Shown: positions 51,441 through 62,675, numbered from the stretch's first letter. The stretch: DNA of 64,000 nucleotides from Pandoraea pnomenusa (GCF_000767615.3 NZ_CP009553.3:1054001-1118000); one strand, 5' to 3'. Numbers and translations are program-made. Notes: generated by a model not told the origin, from the sequence alone.

Positions 51441-53945
51441 ATGAACCCCCTGATTTCCTGGCGGACCGCGGTCCGCCAACTCGGCGTCGTCGGCGTTGGG
51501 CTGGCGCTCGGGGTGCTTGGCGTGGCGGGCATGCCCGCCTTCGCGCAGGCGCAGAGCGCCGACCCCCCTGGGCGTGTGGCGCGTCTGAGTCAATTCGACG
51601 GCACCGTGACCTTCTCGCCGGACGGCACGGGCGACTGGCGCTACGCCGAGCGAAACCGTCCGCTGACCACGGGCGACGCCGTCTGGGTCGATCGCAACAG
51701 CCGCGCGGAAATGCGCGTGGGTGGCGCGGCGGTGCGCCTGGGAGCGTCGACGAGTGTCGCGCTCTCGGCCGTCACCGACCAGAATGTGCAACTGAACGTA
51801 ACGCAGGGCACGGTCGGGCTGCGTCTGCGCGGCTATGACCCGAATCAGCCTTACGAGATCGACACGCCGAACCTCGCTTTCGTCCCGCAGCAAGCCGGCG
51901 AGTACCGCCTCGACGTCGATCCCAATGGCGTGACGACCGTGAGCGTGTCGCGTGGCGCGGCCACCGTGTACGGGCAGGGCGCGTCGGTGCCGTTGCAGCA
52001 GGGCCAGCGGGTGGCATTCGTGGGGCAGAATCTGACGCAGCAGCCCGCCGGGCCTTCGCGCGCGGATGCGTTCGACCAGTGGGTGCGGCAGCTCGACGCC
52101 CGGGAAGACGCCTCCGTGTCGGCCCGCTACGTGTCGCGCGACATGACCGGCTACGAGAGTCTCGACGATTACGGCACCTGGCAGGAGACGCCGGACTACG
52201 GCGCGGTGTGGGTGCCTTCGGATGTGCCGTCGGGCTGGGCGCCTTACCGCACGGGCCACTGGACCTGGGTCGATCCGTGGGGATGGACCTGGGTCGACGA
52301 TGCGCCCTGGGGCTTTGCGCCGTATCACTATGGCCGGTGGGCGTACGTCGATGCCCGCTGGTGCTGGGTGCCGGGACCGGTGGCGGTGCGTCCGGTGTAC
52401 GCGCCTGCGCTCGTCGGCTGGGTCAATGGCAGCAGCGGTGGAAATGCCTGGGGGGTCGCGTTTGCCGCCGGCGGCGTGGGACTCGCATGGTTCGCGCTGG
52501 GACCGCATGACGTCTATCGACCGGCCTATCACGCCAGTTCCGCGTACATCACGAATATCAACCGCACGACGGTGATACGCAACACCAACATCACGAACAT
52601 CAACAACATCTACGTGAACCGCAACGTGCGAGGCGCGATCTCGACGATGCGCGCGCAGGCCTTCGTGCAGGGACGCCCGGTCGGTGCGCCCGCCGCCCTG
52701 GCCACGCCGCCGCGCAATACGCCGGGGCGCGCACCGGACCAGAGGCCGGGATGGCACGTGGGCAATACGCCTGGCGTTGCACCGGTACAGCAGAGTGTGT
52801 TCGGCAACAGCCGTCCTGCCGCGGGCGCGCCGCCTGCCGGCGTGTTCAACCGCGCGGTGCTGGCCACGCGCGCGCCGGTGGCGCGCACGACGCCGTCGCG
52901 AGAACTCACGAGCCAATTGCATCCCGTGCCGAACGCCGGCGGCGCGCCACTGTCTTTCGACCGGGCCGCGCAGCCGGCCCGGCGGGGCCTACCGACTGCA
53001 TCGACCGCACCGAGTGCGCCGCGCGTACAGCCTCGCGTGACGGTCGTCGGTACGCACGGGCCCGTCGGCGCACCGATCGGTGTGAATGGGCCGACGCCCG
53101 CACAGCCGGCGATCGGCGCGACCGGTTCGGCGCCTGCGCAGGGCGCTCACCCGGGCACTGGCGCCATGCCGCCTCGATATGGCGCACCCGGCGTTCCCGG
53201 TCGACCGGGCGTGCCGGGAACGCCGGGTGTTCCGGGGCAGCCCGGTGTCCCGGGAGCACCGGGAGAGCCTGGTGTACCCGCTCATGGCGCATATGGCGGG
53301 TATCCGTATCGCCCGGGACAGCCGGCGCCGTCCGGCGTGCCGCATCCGCCCGGAGTGGCGGAGGGGGCGGGCGCGGCGGGACAGCCCGTCGGACGAGGCG
53401 AGGCGCCGCGGGCGGTGCCGCAGCCCGGGCATGACACCGCGCAGCGGGAGATGCAGATGCACCGTTCGGTGCCGCAGGGCTTGCCTGACGTGCCTCGGAC
53501 GCCCGGTGCGCTGAATGCACCGGGTGCGCCCGAGATGTCACAGCGTGCGCGCCCCGAAGCCGCCGAGCCGACGCGTCAGCCCCAGCAATGGCAGTCGCAC
53601 GGCCAGCCGCAGCCGCAACCCCAGATGTCGCCGCAGCCGCGTGTGCAGGCGCCGATGGAGCGCGGGCAACCGCGTCCTGAGCCGCAGATTGCACCGCGAC
53701 CCGAACCGCAGCGGCAGGAGCGTGCGCAGGAACGGCCGCAGGCGCCGCGTTCCCAACCTCAACCCGAACCTCAACCCCAACCTCAGCCGCAAGCCGCGCC
53801 TCATCCGCAGCCGCAGGAGCGTGCACATCCGCAGCCTGCGCCGCGCGAAGGACGCCCAGAGGGCGCACGTGCGCCGTCGCATGAGAGCGAGCACGCCGCG
53901 TCGGCGCATCGGTCGCCGCGCGAAGGCGAGCACTCGCACGGCTGA
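51441..53945 (+). CDS. FecR/DUF6600 secreted protein with collagen-like and Pro/Gln-rich regions
   Basis: An 834-residue exported protein. The signal peptide ends near AFAQA (36-37). A FecR-like beta domain (about 45-190) contains [13 protein letters not shown] and [13 protein letters not shown] Trp-rich DUF6600 region (about 230-320) has [20 protein letters not shown] and [15 protein letters not shown]. From about residue 400 the protein is low in complexity. Residues near 580-613 are about ten Gly-X-Y triplets of collagen type ([13 protein letters not shown] and similar), and 700-805 is Pro/Gln/Arg-rich. Function is unknown; a cell-surface or envelope role is inferred. The ATG at 51441 follows GGAG. 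It lies between hrcA and hemH, where related genomes usually have none that I recall. Confidence 0.85.
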   Translation: MNPLISWRTAVRQLGVVGVGLALGVLGVAGMPAFAQAQSADPPGRVARLSQFDGTVTFSPDGTGDWRYAERNRPLTTGDAVWVDRNSRAEMRVGGAAVRLGASTSVALSAVTDQNVQLNVTQGTVGLRLRGYDPNQPYEIDTPNLAFVPQQAGEYRLDVDPNGVTTVSVSRGAATVYGQGASVPLQQGQRVAFVGQNLTQQPAGPSRADAFDQWVRQLDAREDASVSARYVSRDMTGYESLDDYGTWQETPDYGAVWVPSDVPSGWAPYRTGHWTWVDPWGWTWVDDAPWGFAPYHYGRWAYVDARWCWVPGPVAVRPVYAPALVGWVNGSSGGNAWGVAFAAGGVGLAWFALGPHDVYRPAYHASSAYITNINRTTVIRNTNITNINNIYVNRNVRGAISTMRAQAFVQGRPVGAPAALATPPRNTPGRAPDQRPGWHVGNTPGVAPVQQSVFGNSRPAAGAPPAGVFNRAVLATRAPVARTTPSRELTSQLHPVPNAGGAPLSFDRAAQPARRGLPTASTAPSAPRVQPRVTVVGTHGPVGAPIGVNGPTPAQPAIGATGSAPAQGAHPGTGAMPPRYGAPGVPGRPGVPGTPGVPGQPGVPGAPGEPGVPAHGAYGGYPYRPGQPAPSGVPHPPGVAEGAGAAGQPVGRGEAPRAVPQPGHDTAQREMQMHRSVPQGLPDVPRTPGALNAPGAPEMSQRARPEAAEPTRQPQQWQSHGQPQPQPQMSPQPRVQAPMERGQPRPEPQIAPRPEPQRQERAQERPQAPRSQPQPEPQPQPQPQAAPHPQPQERAHPQPAPREGRPEGARAPSHESEHAASAHRSPREGEHSHG
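53189..53284 (+). repeat. Collagen-like Gly-X-Y coding repeat
   Basis: Nine-base GC-rich units (GTGCCGGGA, GTTCCGGGG, GTCCCGGGA and variants) encode about ten consecutive Gly-X-Y triplets, rich in Pro in the X and Y positions, within the FecR/DUF6600 gene. Confidence 0.75.
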
Positions 53946-54043
53946 GTGCCGGAATGACGTCGCCCTGCGTCGATTTCCCCGACGCCGGGCGGGCGCGCAA
54001 TGCACTGCCGGATTTGCGCCGGGTTTGCGGTAAAGTACGCTTC

Positions 54044-55231
54044 ATGCGCTTCGATCCAGAACCCATTTCGCACGGTCCGTCCGGAAAGACGGCCGTCCTG
54101 CTGATCAACCTCGGCACCCCCGATGAGCCACGGCCGGCGGCCGTGCGCCGTTATTTGCGCGAGTTCCTGTCGGATCCGCGTGTCGTGGAGATTCCTTCCT
54201 TCGTCTGGCAACCGTTGCTGCGGCTGGTGATCCTGCCGTTGCGCTCGCGCCAGTCGGCGCAGAAGTACGCGACCGTTTGGACACGCGAAGGCTCGCCGCT
54301 CAAGGTCAACACCGAGCAGCAGACGAATGCCTTGCGCGGCCTGCTGCATGCCAACGATTACGACGTCGTCGTCGATTACGCGATGCGCTACGGCAATCCG
54401 TCGATCGCGGATCGCATTCGCGCGCTGCGGCAAAACGGCGTCGAGCGGATTCTGCTGCTGCCGTTGTATCCACAGTATTCGAGCAGTACGACCGCGACCG
54501 CTACCGACGCCGTGTTTCGTGTGCTCGGGCGGCTGCGAAATCAGCCCGACGTGCGTACGGTGCGTGACTATCACGACCATCCGGCGTATATCGAGGCCCT
54601 GCGCCAGCAGGTCGAAGGTTACTGGCAGCAGCACGGCCGGCCCGACTTCGCGGCAGGCGAGCGACTGCTCCTTAGCTTCCACGGCGTGCCGCGCCGCACG
54701 CTCGATCTGGGCGATCCGTACCACGATCAATGCGTGAAGACGGCACGTCTGCTGGCTGCCGCGCTCGGCCTCGACGAGACCACCTGTCGCCTCACGTTCC
54801 AGTCCCGTTTCGGCAAGGCCGAATGGCTTCAGCCCTACACGGCGCCCACCCTGGAGGAGCTCGGCCGGGGCGGCACGCCGCGTGTGGATGTCTTCTGCCC
54901 GGGCTTCACTTCGGACTGTCTGGAAACGCTGGAAGAAATCAATATGGAAGGCCGTCACGCCTATCTGTCGGCCGGCGGCAAGGCGTTCCATTTCATTCCG
55001 TGCCTGAACGGCGCGAGCGCCTGGATCACGGCGCTCGGCGAGATCGCTGCGCGCCACCTGCAGGGGTGGCCGGTGCTCACGCCGGAAGGCGTGGCCGATG
55101 CGGCCGCAGCGGCTGCGGCATCGACCCGTCAGCGACAGGTTGCCGCGGTTGCCGCCTTCGACTCGGCCAACGCCGCGGCGGCCGCTGCCGCGCAGGTGGC
55201 GGAACCGACGGCGCCGGGAGCGCGCACGTGA
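54044..55231 (+). CDS. hemH: Ferrochelatase
   Basis: A 395-residue enzyme inserting Fe into protoporphyrin IX. It has [41 protein letters not shown], the catalytic His in [12 protein letters not shown], and [18 protein letters not shown]-terminal extension of about 45 residues, Ala-rich and low in complexity, goes beyond the normal family end. The ATG at 54044 is chosen by family alignment. Its stop overlaps the GTG start of the following hslR. Confidence 0.94.
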   Translation: MRFDPEPISHGPSGKTAVLLINLGTPDEPRPAAVRRYLREFLSDPRVVEIPSFVWQPLLRLVILPLRSRQSAQKYATVWTREGSPLKVNTEQQTNALRGLLHANDYDVVVDYAMRYGNPSIADRIRALRQNGVERILLLPLYPQYSSSTTATATDAVFRVLGRLRNQPDVRTVRDYHDHPAYIEALRQQVEGYWQQHGRPDFAAGERLLLSFHGVPRRTLDLGDPYHDQCVKTARLLAAALGLDETTCRLTFQSRFGKAEWLQPYTAPTLEELGRGGTPRVDVFCPGFTSDCLETLEEINMEGRHAYLSAGGKAFHFIPCLNGASAWITALGEIAARHLQGWPVLTPEGVADAAAAAAASTRQRQVAAVAAFDSANAAAAAAAQVAEPTAPGART

Positions 55232-55629
55232 CGATCAAGGTCGACGATTCGCCGCACGCCGCAACGCGTATCGACAAATGGCTGTGGGCTGCCCGGTTCT
55301 TCAAGACGCGCTCGCTCGCCACGCAGGCGGTCGACCGCGGGCGCGTGCTGTGCAACGAAGCGCGCGTGAAACCGGCGCGCGACGTGCGCCCGGGCGACGT
55401 CGTGACAGTGGACAACGGCAGCACGAAGTGGGAAGTGCGAGTCAAGGCCATCGCGGAGGTTCGCGGCTCTGCGCCGGTCGCGCAGTCGCTCTACGAGGAA
55501 ACGGAAGCCAGTATTCGCGCTCGTGCCGACGAGAGTGAGCGCCGGCGCCTGTTTCAGGAGCCGGCCGCGCAGATGCATGGCCGACCAACCAAGCGCGACC
55601 GTCGCCGACTGGGCGGTATCGGCGAATAG
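55228..55629 (+). CDS. hslR: Heat shock protein 15 (S4-domain ribosome-rescue factor)
   Basis: A 133-residue protein with an S4 RNA-binding domain at about 12-75 ([23 protein letters not shown] and [13 protein letters not shown]), followed by a basic helical tail ending [12 protein letters not shown]. In E. coli Hsp15 binds stalled 50S subunits carrying peptidyl-tRNA. Translation appears to start at a GTG overlapping the hemH stop as GTGA, so expression is coupled. It lies just before the grpE-dnaK cluster. Confidence 0.92.
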   Translation: MTIKVDDSPHAATRIDKWLWAARFFKTRSLATQAVDRGRVLCNEARVKPARDVRPGDVVTVDNGSTKWEVRVKAIAEVRGSAPVAQSLYEETEASIRARADESERRRLFQEPAAQMHGRPTKRDRRRLGGIGE

Positions 55630-55842
55630 CGCCGTGGTCCGGCGGATCCGTCGCGCAAAGCGACGTTGCGTGGCATCCCGGGCGCGACGGTTCGAATTTT
55701 CCGAGGCACGAATGGACGCCGCCGTCGGCGCAGGGCCGGACGGCGGGCGGGAGATCGGGAGTCAGCGGTCCCGGAAGGGGAACGAGAGGACCAAGGGAAA
55801 CGCAGCCCGTGAGCGTGGCGACGTATCGCGCGCCCGGAGCGA

Positions 55843-56034
55843 TCAGCGCGAGGGGATTCCGGAGTTGGACGAGCGATGGGCTGGCATGCCCGGCATCTCG
55901 ACATAGTGATGCAGCACGGCCCGCACGCTGCCGTACTCGGTGTCGCGCCGGGTGACCGCGCCTGACAGGCAGATCGTAATCGTTACCGTCGTCACCAACG
56001 CAAGGATGAAGACAACAGCCAGTGGCAGCTTCAT
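55843..56034 (-). CDS. Small membrane or secreted protein, 63 residues
   Basis: It begins MKLPLAVVFILALVTTVTI, one hydrophobic N-terminal segment, followed by a hydrophilic tail rich in His, Arg and Ser. The ATG at 56034 has an ideal AAGGAG site seven bases upstream. I do not recognise a family. It sits on the opposite strand between hslR and grpE, and its start faces the grpE promoter region. A small single-pass inner-membrane protein or lipoprotein-like peptide are both possible; the Cys at 22 in ITICLSG is a weak lipobox-like feature. Confidence 0.55.
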   Translation of the reverse strand: MKLPLAVVFILALVTTVTITICLSGAVTRRDTEYGSVRAVLHHYVEMPGMPAHRSSNSGIPSR

Positions 56035-56341
56035 GATGCGCTCCTTACACCTGTAAACATCGGTTCGGACGTGAGTGTCCGTCCGGCCGACGGCCGGGTC
56101 CGGTGCGGCACTTCGCATCACCAGACCGTAATTCATGTTAGGTCGCAGCAACGGCCGATACAATAGAGGACTCGTAACGCGTGTAACCGGATATTTACCG
56201 GCACGCGGCAAGCACCGGTATGGCGCACGGAATGCCCGCCAGCTCTTGAAATCGGTGTGAACGCCCCTACTATCCAAAGGGATTTGAACCGGTGGCGCAT
56301 CGTCTTGGTGCGCTGCGAAAACCTTTTGACGACTCAAGCTC
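56035..56341. other. Divergent control region upstream of grpE
   Basis: There are 307 bases between the small minus-strand gene and grpE. The main element is the sigma32-type promoter at 56245-56269. No CIRCE repeat is seen. Confidence 0.6.
56245..56269 (+). promoter_or_regulatory. Sigma32 heat-shock promoter of the grpE-dnaK-dnaJ cluster
   Basis: CTTGAAA (56245-56251), twelve bases, CCCCTA (56264-56269) then CTAT. The -35 is a perfect match to the RpoH consensus and the -10 a close match. It lies 72 bp before the grpE start. Confidence 0.8.
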
Positions 56342-56887
56342 ATGACTGAACAGCAAAACACCCCCGACCAGCCGATTCCGTCCCAGGCCGAAGCGGCCCC
56401 GAACGACGCTGAGCTCGCGAACGACGCGCTGCCCTCGGTCGAGGCGCAGTTGCTGGCCGCGCAGGCCGAGGCGGCCAGTCTTCGCGACGAAGCGCTGCGT
56501 GCCCGGGCCGAAATGGAAAACGTGCGCCGCCGCGCCGAAGAGGAAGTGACCAAGGCGCGCAAGTTCGCCGTGGAAAGCTTCGCGGAGAACCTGCTGCCGG
56601 TGATCGACAGTCTGGAAGCCGCCGCCGCCGACAAGAGCGGCGACGTGGCCAAGCTGCAGGAGGGCGTGGCCCTGACCCTGCGCCAGCTCATCTCGGCCCT
56701 GGAGCGCAGCAAGGTTTCCGTTATCGACCCGGCCGGCGCAAAATTCGATCCGCATCAACATCAGGCCATTTCGATGGTGCCGGCGGAGCAGGAACCGAAT
56801 ACCGTGGTATCGGTGCTGCAAAAAGGTTATCTGATCGCCGATCGCGTGCTGCGCCCGGCGTTGGTGACGGTCGCCGCAGCCAAGTAA
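56342..56887 (+). CDS. grpE: Nucleotide exchange factor GrpE
   Basis: A 181-residue cochaperone with an acidic N-terminus, a long helix (about 35-100: [21 protein letters not shown], then [15 protein letters not shown]) and a C-terminal beta domain with FDPHQHQAI and [13 protein letters not shown]. It releases ADP from DnaK. It is the first gene of a heat-shock cluster led by a sigma32 promoter, followed by a thioredoxin-like gene and dnaK. Confidence 0.95.
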   Translation: MTEQQNTPDQPIPSQAEAAPNDAELANDALPSVEAQLLAAQAEAASLRDEALRARAEMENVRRRAEEEVTKARKFAVESFAENLLPVIDSLEAAAADKSGDVAKLQEGVALTLRQLISALERSKVSVIDPAGAKFDPHQHQAISMVPAEQEPNTVVSVLQKGYLIADRVLRPALVTVAAAK

Positions 56888-57021
56888 GGCCGCCGACGGC
56901 CGACGGGACCTGCCGATGCGACGCCCCGCTCTGCCATCCCATCATGGCAAGCTTTGGGCTCGACAGGCGGAGGTGCCGGTGTTGCGGCCTTGCCGGACGA
57001 TGAAGACGAGGACGTAGGGAC

Positions 57022-57450
57022 ATGGCGGGCGATCATCCGGGCATGAAGGGCGTGGACGGTACGGCGTTCGAGGCATTTTCGATGGACGAACTCACGGCCG
57101 CCACCTTCGACGACGGGCTGCGAGAGGCGGGCGATGCGCTCGCCGTGGTGTTCTTCTGGGGCGTCGACTGTTTCAACTGCGAAGTCGCCAAGAAGACCAT
57201 GCTCGCGCAGCGCGACGCGATCGAGGCGCTCGGACTGCGCTGGTTTCACGCCAACGTGTATGCGGACATGGCGCTGGCCAGGCGCTTTGCGCTGCACGGG
57301 GTTCCGACGTTTTTCTTCTTCCATCGAGGGAAGAAACTGGGCCGGGCGACCGGTTGGCACGGTCTGCCCCAGTTCCGGCTGGCGGTCGCCGCCGCCCGCG
57401 AGAAGATCGCGGCGGCCGGGGGCAAAACCGGACCGCAAGAAGGGTCTTGA
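57022..57450 (+). CDS. Thioredoxin family protein
   Basis: A 142-residue single-domain thioredoxin-fold protein. The active-site disulfide is CFNC at 50-53, in FFWGVDCFNCEVAK, and the cis-Pro is in GVPTFFFF. No signal peptide is present, so it is cytoplasmic. It lies between grpE and dnaK on the same strand, about 95 bp before dnaK, and is probably part of the heat-shock transcript. Function as a disulfide reductase for misfolded or oxidised proteins is inferred. Confidence 0.9.
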   Translation: MAGDHPGMKGVDGTAFEAFSMDELTAATFDDGLREAGDALAVVFFWGVDCFNCEVAKKTMLAQRDAIEALGLRWFHANVYADMALARRFALHGVPTFFFFHRGKKLGRATGWHGLPQFRLAVAAAREKIAAAGGKTGPQEGS

Positions 57451-57545
57451 AAAGCACCGGGCTGCACCCATATGACGTGCAGATCAACGAATTGAACGGG
57501 CCACGGGCCTGACGGAAAGACGCAAAGGACGCTAGGAGAAACAAT

Positions 57546-59471
57546 ATGGGCAAAATCATCGGCATCGACCTGGGCACCACGAACTCGTGCGTGGCCGTTA
57601 TGGAAGGCAACCAGGTCAAGATCATCGAGAACGCGGAAGGTGCACGCACCACGCCGTCGATCATCGCCTACATGGACGACGGCGAAATCCTGGTCGGCGC
57701 GCCGGCCAAGCGCCAGGCGGTGACCAATCCGAAGAACACGCTGTACGCGGTCAAGCGACTGATCGGCCGTCGCTTCGAAGAAAAGGAAGTGCAGAAGGAC
57801 ATCGGCCTGATGCCCTACACGATCGTCAAGGCCGACAACGGCGACGCCTGGGTGGAAGTGCGCGACCAGAAGCTGGCCCCGCCGCAGATTTCCGCCGAAG
57901 TGCTGCGCAAGATGAAGAAGACCGCCGAGGACTACCTTGGCGAGCCGGTCACGGAAGCCGTGATCACGGTGCCCGCGTACTTCAACGACAGCCAGCGCCA
58001 GGCGACCAAGGACGCCGGCCGCATCGCCGGTCTGGAAGTCAAGCGCATCATCAACGAGCCGACGGCCGCCGCACTGGCTTTCGGCCTCGACAAGAAGGAA
58101 GGCGGCGACCGCAAGATCGCGGTGTATGACCTGGGTGGCGGCACGTTCGACATCTCGATCATCGAAATCGCGGACGTGGACGGCGAGCACCAGTTCGAAG
58201 TGCTGTCGACCAACGGCGACACGTTCCTGGGCGGCGAAGACTTCGACCAGCGCATCATCGACTACATCATCGCCGAGTTCAAGAAGGAACAAGGTGTCGA
58301 TCTGTCGAAGGACGTGCTCGCGCTGCAACGCCTGAAGGAAGCCGCCGAAAAGGCCAAGATCGAGCTGTCGTCGAGCCAGCAGACCGAGATCAACCTGCCG
58401 TACATCACGGCCGATGCCTCGGGTCCGAAGCACTTGAATCTGAAGATCACGCGCGCCAAGCTCGAAGCGCTGGTCGAGGACCTGATCGCCCGCACGATCG
58501 AGCCCTGCCGTCTGGCCATCAAGGATGCCGGCGTGAAGGTCAGCGACATCGACGACGTGATCCTGGTCGGCGGCATGACCCGCATGCCGAAGGTGCAGGA
58601 GAAGGTCAAGGAGTTCTTCGGCAAGGATCCGCGCAAGGACGTGAACCCGGACGAAGCCGTGGCGGCGGGCGCGTCGATTCAGGGCTCGGTGCTTTCGGGC
58701 GATCGCAAGGACGTGCTACTGCTCGACGTGACGCCGCTCTCGCTCGGTATCGAAACGCTCGGCGGCGTGATGACGAAGATGATCACGAAGAACACCACGA
58801 TTCCGACGAAGCACTCGCAAGTGTTCTCGACGGCCGACGACAACCAGCCGGCCGTGACGATCAAGGTGTTCCAGGGTGAGCGCGAGATGGCCGCCGGCAA
58901 CAAGTCGCTGGGCGAGTTCAACCTCGAGGGGATCCCGCCGGCGGCACGCGGCACGCCGCAGATCGAAGTGACCTTCGACATCGACGCCAACGGCATTCTG
59001 CACGTGGGCGCGAAGGACAAGGCCACCGGCAAGGAAAACAAGATCACCATCAAGGCGAACTCGGGCCTGTCGGACGCCGAGATCGAGCAAATGGTGAAGG
59101 ATGCCGAGCTCAACGCCGAGGAAGACAAGAAGGCGCGCGAGCTGGCCGATGCCCGTAACCAGGGCGACGCGCTGGTGCACAGCACCCGCAAGGCGCTCAC
59201 CGAGTACGGCGACAAGATCGAAGCGTCGGAGAAGGAAGCCATCGAATCGGCGATCACGGCACTGGAAGGTGCGCTGCGCGGTTCGGACAAGGCGGACATC
59301 GATGCCAAGGTCGAAGCGCTGGGCACCGCCAGCCAGAAGCTCGGCGAGAAGATGTATGCCGACATGCAGGCCCAGGCCGGCGCTGCGGGTGCCGCGGGCG
59401 CCGAGCAGGCCAAGCCGCATGACGATAACGTCGTCGACGCAGAAGTGAAGGAAGTCAACGACAAGAAGTAA
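57546..59471 (+). CDS. dnaK: Molecular chaperone DnaK (Hsp70)
   Basis: A 641-residue Hsp70. The ATPase domain begins [20 protein letters not shown] and has [13 protein letters not shown] and [11 protein letters not shown]. The interdomain linker is DVLLLDVTP. The beta-sandwich substrate domain and helical lid follow. The final residues are NDKK rather than the eukaryotic EEVD. The strong AGGAGA site precedes ATG 57546. It works with grpE and dnaJ next to it. Confidence 0.96.
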   Translation: MGKIIGIDLGTTNSCVAVMEGNQVKIIENAEGARTTPSIIAYMDDGEILVGAPAKRQAVTNPKNTLYAVKRLIGRRFEEKEVQKDIGLMPYTIVKADNGDAWVEVRDQKLAPPQISAEVLRKMKKTAEDYLGEPVTEAVITVPAYFNDSQRQATKDAGRIAGLEVKRIINEPTAAALAFGLDKKEGGDRKIAVYDLGGGTFDISIIEIADVDGEHQFEVLSTNGDTFLGGEDFDQRIIDYIIAEFKKEQGVDLSKDVLALQRLKEAAEKAKIELSSSQQTEINLPYITADASGPKHLNLKITRAKLEALVEDLIARTIEPCRLAIKDAGVKVSDIDDVILVGGMTRMPKVQEKVKEFFGKDPRKDVNPDEAVAAGASIQGSVLSGDRKDVLLLDVTPLSLGIETLGGVMTKMITKNTTIPTKHSQVFSTADDNQPAVTIKVFQGEREMAAGNKSLGEFNLEGIPPAARGTPQIEVTFDIDANGILHVGAKDKATGKENKITIKANSGLSDAEIEQMVKDAELNAEEDKKARELADARNQGDALVHSTRKALTEYGDKIEASEKEAIESAITALEGALRGSDKADIDAKVEALGTASQKLGEKMYADMQAQAGAAGAAGAEQAKPHDDNVVDAEVKEVNDKK

Positions 59472-59514
59472 GGCTTGCATGGCGCGCGGTGTCCGGTGAC
59501 GGGCGCCGCGTGTA

Positions 59515-59563
59515 GGCCGGGTATCGAAGTTCTCTGCGAAGGGAATCTCGACCCGGCTTTTTG
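59515..59563 (+). terminator. Stem-loop with T-run between dnaK and dnaJ
   Basis: GCCGGGT (59516-59522) pairs with ACCCGGC (59551-59557), followed by TTTTT. An intrinsic-terminator shape in the 128-bp dnaK-dnaJ gap would give more dnaK than dnaJ transcript. Confidence 0.65.
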
Positions 59564-59599
59564 CCTGATGGCGGACATGCGCCAACACTGGAAAGACTT

Positions 59600-60742
59600 A
59601 TGGCCAAACGTGATTACTACGAAGTCCTTGGCGTGGCCAAGAACGCCACCGACGACGAAATCAAGAAGGCGTATCGCAAGCTGGCGATGAAGTACCACCC
59701 GGACCGCAATCCGGACAGCAAGGACGCCGAAGAGAAGTTCAAGGAGGTCAAAGAGGCCTACGAGATGCTCTCCGAGCCGGAGAAGCGCGCGGCGTACGAC
59801 CAGTACGGCCACGCGGGCGTCGACCCGAACATGGGCGGCTTCGGCGGGGCGGGCGGTCAGGGCTTCGGCGGCTTTGCCGACGCGTTCGGCGATATCTTCG
59901 GCGACATCTTCGGCCAGGGCGGCCCGGGTGGGCGCGGTGGCCGGGGCGGCCCGCAGGTGTATCGCGGCGCGGATCTGCGGTACAACATGGAGATCACGCT
60001 CGAGCAGGCGGCAAACGGTTTCGACACGCAGATTCGCGTGCCGAGCTGGGAGGAGTGCGAGGTGTGCCACGGCAACGGCGCGAAGCCGGGCACGAAGCCC
60101 GAGACCTGCCCGACCTGTAACGGTTCGGGTTCGGTGCGCATGTCGCAGGGCTTCTTCAGCATTCAGCAGACCTGTCCGAAGTGCCACGGCACGGGGTCGT
60201 ACATTCCCGAGCCGTGCACCAACTGCCATGGTTCGGGCAAGCTCAAGAAGACCAAGACGCTGGAGATCAAGATCCCGGCGGGCATCGAAGACGGCATGCG
60301 CATTCGTTCGGCCGGCAACGGCGAACCGGGTGTGAATGGTGGACCGGCGGGCGACCTGTACGTGGAAATCCACATCAAGCCGCACAACGTGTTCGAGCGC
60401 GACGGCGACGACCTGCACTGCCAGATGCCGATCTCGTTCGCGACGGCGGCGCTCGGCGGCGACATCGACGCGCCCACGCTGCACGGCAAGGCGACCTTCG
60501 AAGTGCCGGAAGGCACGCAGACGGGCAAGACGTTCCGCCTGCGCGGCAAGGGCATCAAGGGGTTGCGTGCGAGCTACCCGGGCGATCTGTACGTGCACGT
60601 GCAGGTGGAAACGCCGGTCAAGCTCGACGACAAGCAAAAGCAGTTGCTGCGCGACTTCGACGCCTCGCTCAAGGCGGGCGGCGCGCGCCACAGCCCGCAG
60701 ACCAAAGGCTGGTTCGACCGTGTGAAGCAGTTCTTCGAGTAA
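59600..60742 (+). CDS. dnaJ: Chaperone DnaJ (Hsp40)
   Basis: A 380-residue type I J-protein. The J domain (1-70) has HPD at 33-35. A Gly/Phe-rich region follows (about 75-130), then four CXXCXGXG zinc repeats ([32 protein letters not shown]), and the C-terminal client domains. It stimulates DnaK ATPase. The ATG at 59600 matches the family start. It is followed four bases later by the pabB-type gene. Confidence 0.96.
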   Translation: MAKRDYYEVLGVAKNATDDEIKKAYRKLAMKYHPDRNPDSKDAEEKFKEVKEAYEMLSEPEKRAAYDQYGHAGVDPNMGGFGGAGGQGFGGFADAFGDIFGDIFGQGGPGGRGGRGGPQVYRGADLRYNMEITLEQAANGFDTQIRVPSWEECEVCHGNGAKPGTKPETCPTCNGSGSVRMSQGFFSIQQTCPKCHGTGSYIPEPCTNCHGSGKLKKTKTLEIKIPAGIEDGMRIRSAGNGEPGVNGGPAGDLYVEIHIKPHNVFERDGDDLHCQMPISFATAALGGDIDAPTLHGKATFEVPEGTQTGKTFRLRGKGIKGLRASYPGDLYVHVQVETPVKLDDKQKQLLRDFDASLKAGGARHSPQTKGWFDRVKQFFE

Positions 60743-60746
60743 TTTC

Positions 60747-62675
60747 ATGCAAAGTGAAGCGCCCTTGGCCGCGTTCGCACTGTTGGACGACAGCGCGGAT
60801 CCGGTCGGTGGAGCGCGTCTGTATACCGGGCTCGTGCGCGAGGTGACTTGCGACGAGCCCGGTGTGCTTTCCGACGCGCTTCGCGAAGTGGAGGAAGCCA
60901 CGCGCGACGGCCTGCATGCCGTGCTGCTGGCCGATTACGAATTCGGCGTGCGCCTGGCCGGCGTGCATACGGTCGCGACGCGTCGCGCACCCGGGCAGTT
61001 CCGCGCCCTGTTGTTCGCCACCCTGGCGCACCTGAGCGCCGCGCAGACGCAAGCCTGGCTGGCCGGCCGTGAGGCCGCCTGCGCGCAGGCGAGCCCACGG
61101 GACATCGATCACGCCGCCGGCACCGACGATATCGCGCCGCCGGGCGTGGCAGGCGTTGCCGCGTTGCAGGACGACGTGAGCGATGCGGCCTTCGACGACG
61201 CCATCGCTCGCATTCAAGACTGGCTCGCGCAAGGCGAGTGCTACCAGATCAATTACACCTATCGCCTGAATTTCGACGCATTCGGCTCGCCCGTGGCACT
61301 GTACCGCCGCTTGCGTGCGCGCCAGCCCGTGCCTTACGGGGCGCTGGTGATGCTTCCCGGTGCCGGATGCGTGGCAGGTCGGGCGATACTCTCGCTCTCG
61401 CCCGAGCTGTTCCTGCGTCATTCGCGCGGACGGGTCGAGGCGCGGCCGATGAAGGGCACCGCCCCCGCGTGCGGCGACGCCGCCGTCGACGCCGAGCGCA
61501 GTGCGGCGCTTGCCGCCGACGAGAAGAACCGCGCCGAGAACCTGATGATCGTGGACCTGCTGCGCAATGATCTCGGGCGCGTCGCCACACCGGGGTCCGT
61601 CAAGGTGCCGAAACTCTTCGAGGTCACCCGCTTCGCGAGCGTGCTGCAGATGACGTCGACCGTTACGGCCACGCTACCGCCCTCGGCCTCGTTGGCTGAC
61701 GTCATGCGTGCGCTGTATCCCTGTGGCTCGATCACCGGTGCGCCGAAGTATCGTGCGATGCAACTGATCGGCGAGCTCGAAACGTCGCCGCGCGGGCTCT
61801 ATACCGGTGCCATCGGCTGGCTCGATGCCCGCGAAGACGCGCCGGAAGCGCTCGGCGACTTCTGCCTGTCGGTCGCCATTCGAACCCTCGAACTCGATGC
61901 ACCCATGGCCAGCGGATTACGTCGCGGACGTCTCGGTATCGGTGCGGGCATCGTGCTCGACAGCCGTGCCCGCGAGGAGCGCGAGGAATGCAGGCTCAAG
62001 GCGCGTTTCCTGAGTGCGCTCGACCCGGGGTTCGAGATCTTCGAGACCATGCGGGCGACACCGTTGTCGGGCATCGACCATCTCTCGCGCCATCTGGCGC
62101 GTCTGGCGGCGTCGGCAAAGTACTTCGGCTTTCGTTTCGACGAGGCGTCGTTGCGGGCACAACTCGACGCGGTGGTCGCAACACTCGACGCGAGCGAGAT
62201 CCATCGCGTGCGCCTCGCCCTCTCGCACGACGGCGCCGCCACGATCACGCACGGCGTGCTCGAACCGCTCGCGCAGCCGAGCGTGACGGTGTGGCTCGCG
62301 AACATGAGCGAGGCGACGCGTGCCGACGATCTCTTCCTGCGTCACAAAACGACCGTGCGCGAGCGCTACGATACGGCGTGGAAGGCGGCGCAGGCCCGTG
62401 GCGCGTTCGACATGCTGTTCTTCAACGAGCGCGGCGAGCTGACCGAGGGCGGGCGCAGCAGTGTGTTCGTCAAGCGCGACGGTCTCTGGGTGACGCCCCC
62501 GCTGTCGTGCGGGTTGTTGCCGGGGATCATGCGCGGCGTGATGCTCGACGACCCGTCGTGGGCCGCCGTCGAGGACGTGCTGACCCGTGAAGACGTCGAG
62601 AACGCGCAGGCCATCGCGGTTTGCAACGCATTGCGCGGCGCGCTACCCGCGAAGCTGGCTCGCGCACCCGCTTGA
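60747..62675 (+). CDS. pabB: Aminodeoxychorismate synthase component I fused to a class IV aminotransferase (PabB-PabC)
   Basis: A 642-residue fusion. The N-terminal two-thirds is a chorismate-binding enzyme. It has [11 protein letters not shown], the PabB-type Lys motif RPMKGTAP (TrpE has Ala in place of Lys here), [15 protein letters not shown], and [12 protein letters not shown] with [12 protein letters not shown]. From about residue 425 a class IV PLP aminotransferase fold follows ([21 protein letters not shown] and [15 protein letters not shown]). Together they would make 4-aminobenzoate from chorismate with glutamine amidotransferase PabA supplied elsewhere. It starts four bases after dnaJ, so it lies at the end of the heat-shock cluster. 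Confidence 0.92.
   Translation: MQSEAPLAAFALLDDSADPVGGARLYTGLVREVTCDEPGVLSDALREVEEATRDGLHAVLLADYEFGVRLAGVHTVATRRAPGQFRALLFATLAHLSAAQTQAWLAGREAACAQASPRDIDHAAGTDDIAPPGVAGVAALQDDVSDAAFDDAIARIQDWLAQGECYQINYTYRLNFDAFGSPVALYRRLRARQPVPYGALVMLPGAGCVAGRAILSLSPELFLRHSRGRVEARPMKGTAPACGDAAVDAERSAALAADEKNRAENLMIVDLLRNDLGRVATPGSVKVPKLFEVTRFASVLQMTSTVTATLPPSASLADVMRALYPCGSITGAPKYRAMQLIGELETSPRGLYTGAIGWLDAREDAPEALGDFCLSVAIRTLELDAPMASGLRRGRLGIGAGIVLDSRAREEREECRLKARFLSALDPGFEIFETMRATPLSGIDHLSRHLARLAASAKYFGFRFDEASLRAQLDAVVATLDASEIHRVRLALSHDGAATITHGVLEPLAQPSVTVWLANMSEATRADDLFLRHKTTVRERYDTAWKAAQARGAFDMLFFNERGELTEGGRSSVFVKRDGLWVTPPLSCGLLPGIMRGVMLDDPSWAAVEDVLTREDVENAQAIAVCNALRGALPAKLARAPA

Noticed and set aside
56035..56341. 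A CIRCE operator upstream of grpE
   Set aside because: I looked for TTAGCACTC with its inverted partner and did not find it; a sigma32 promoter explains regulation better.
58679..60901. A 740-codon open frame antisense to dnaK and dnaJ
   Set aside because: It mirrors the codon pattern of two unmistakable genes; in GC-rich DNA the opposite strand often stays open. It has no family resemblance and no ribosome site.
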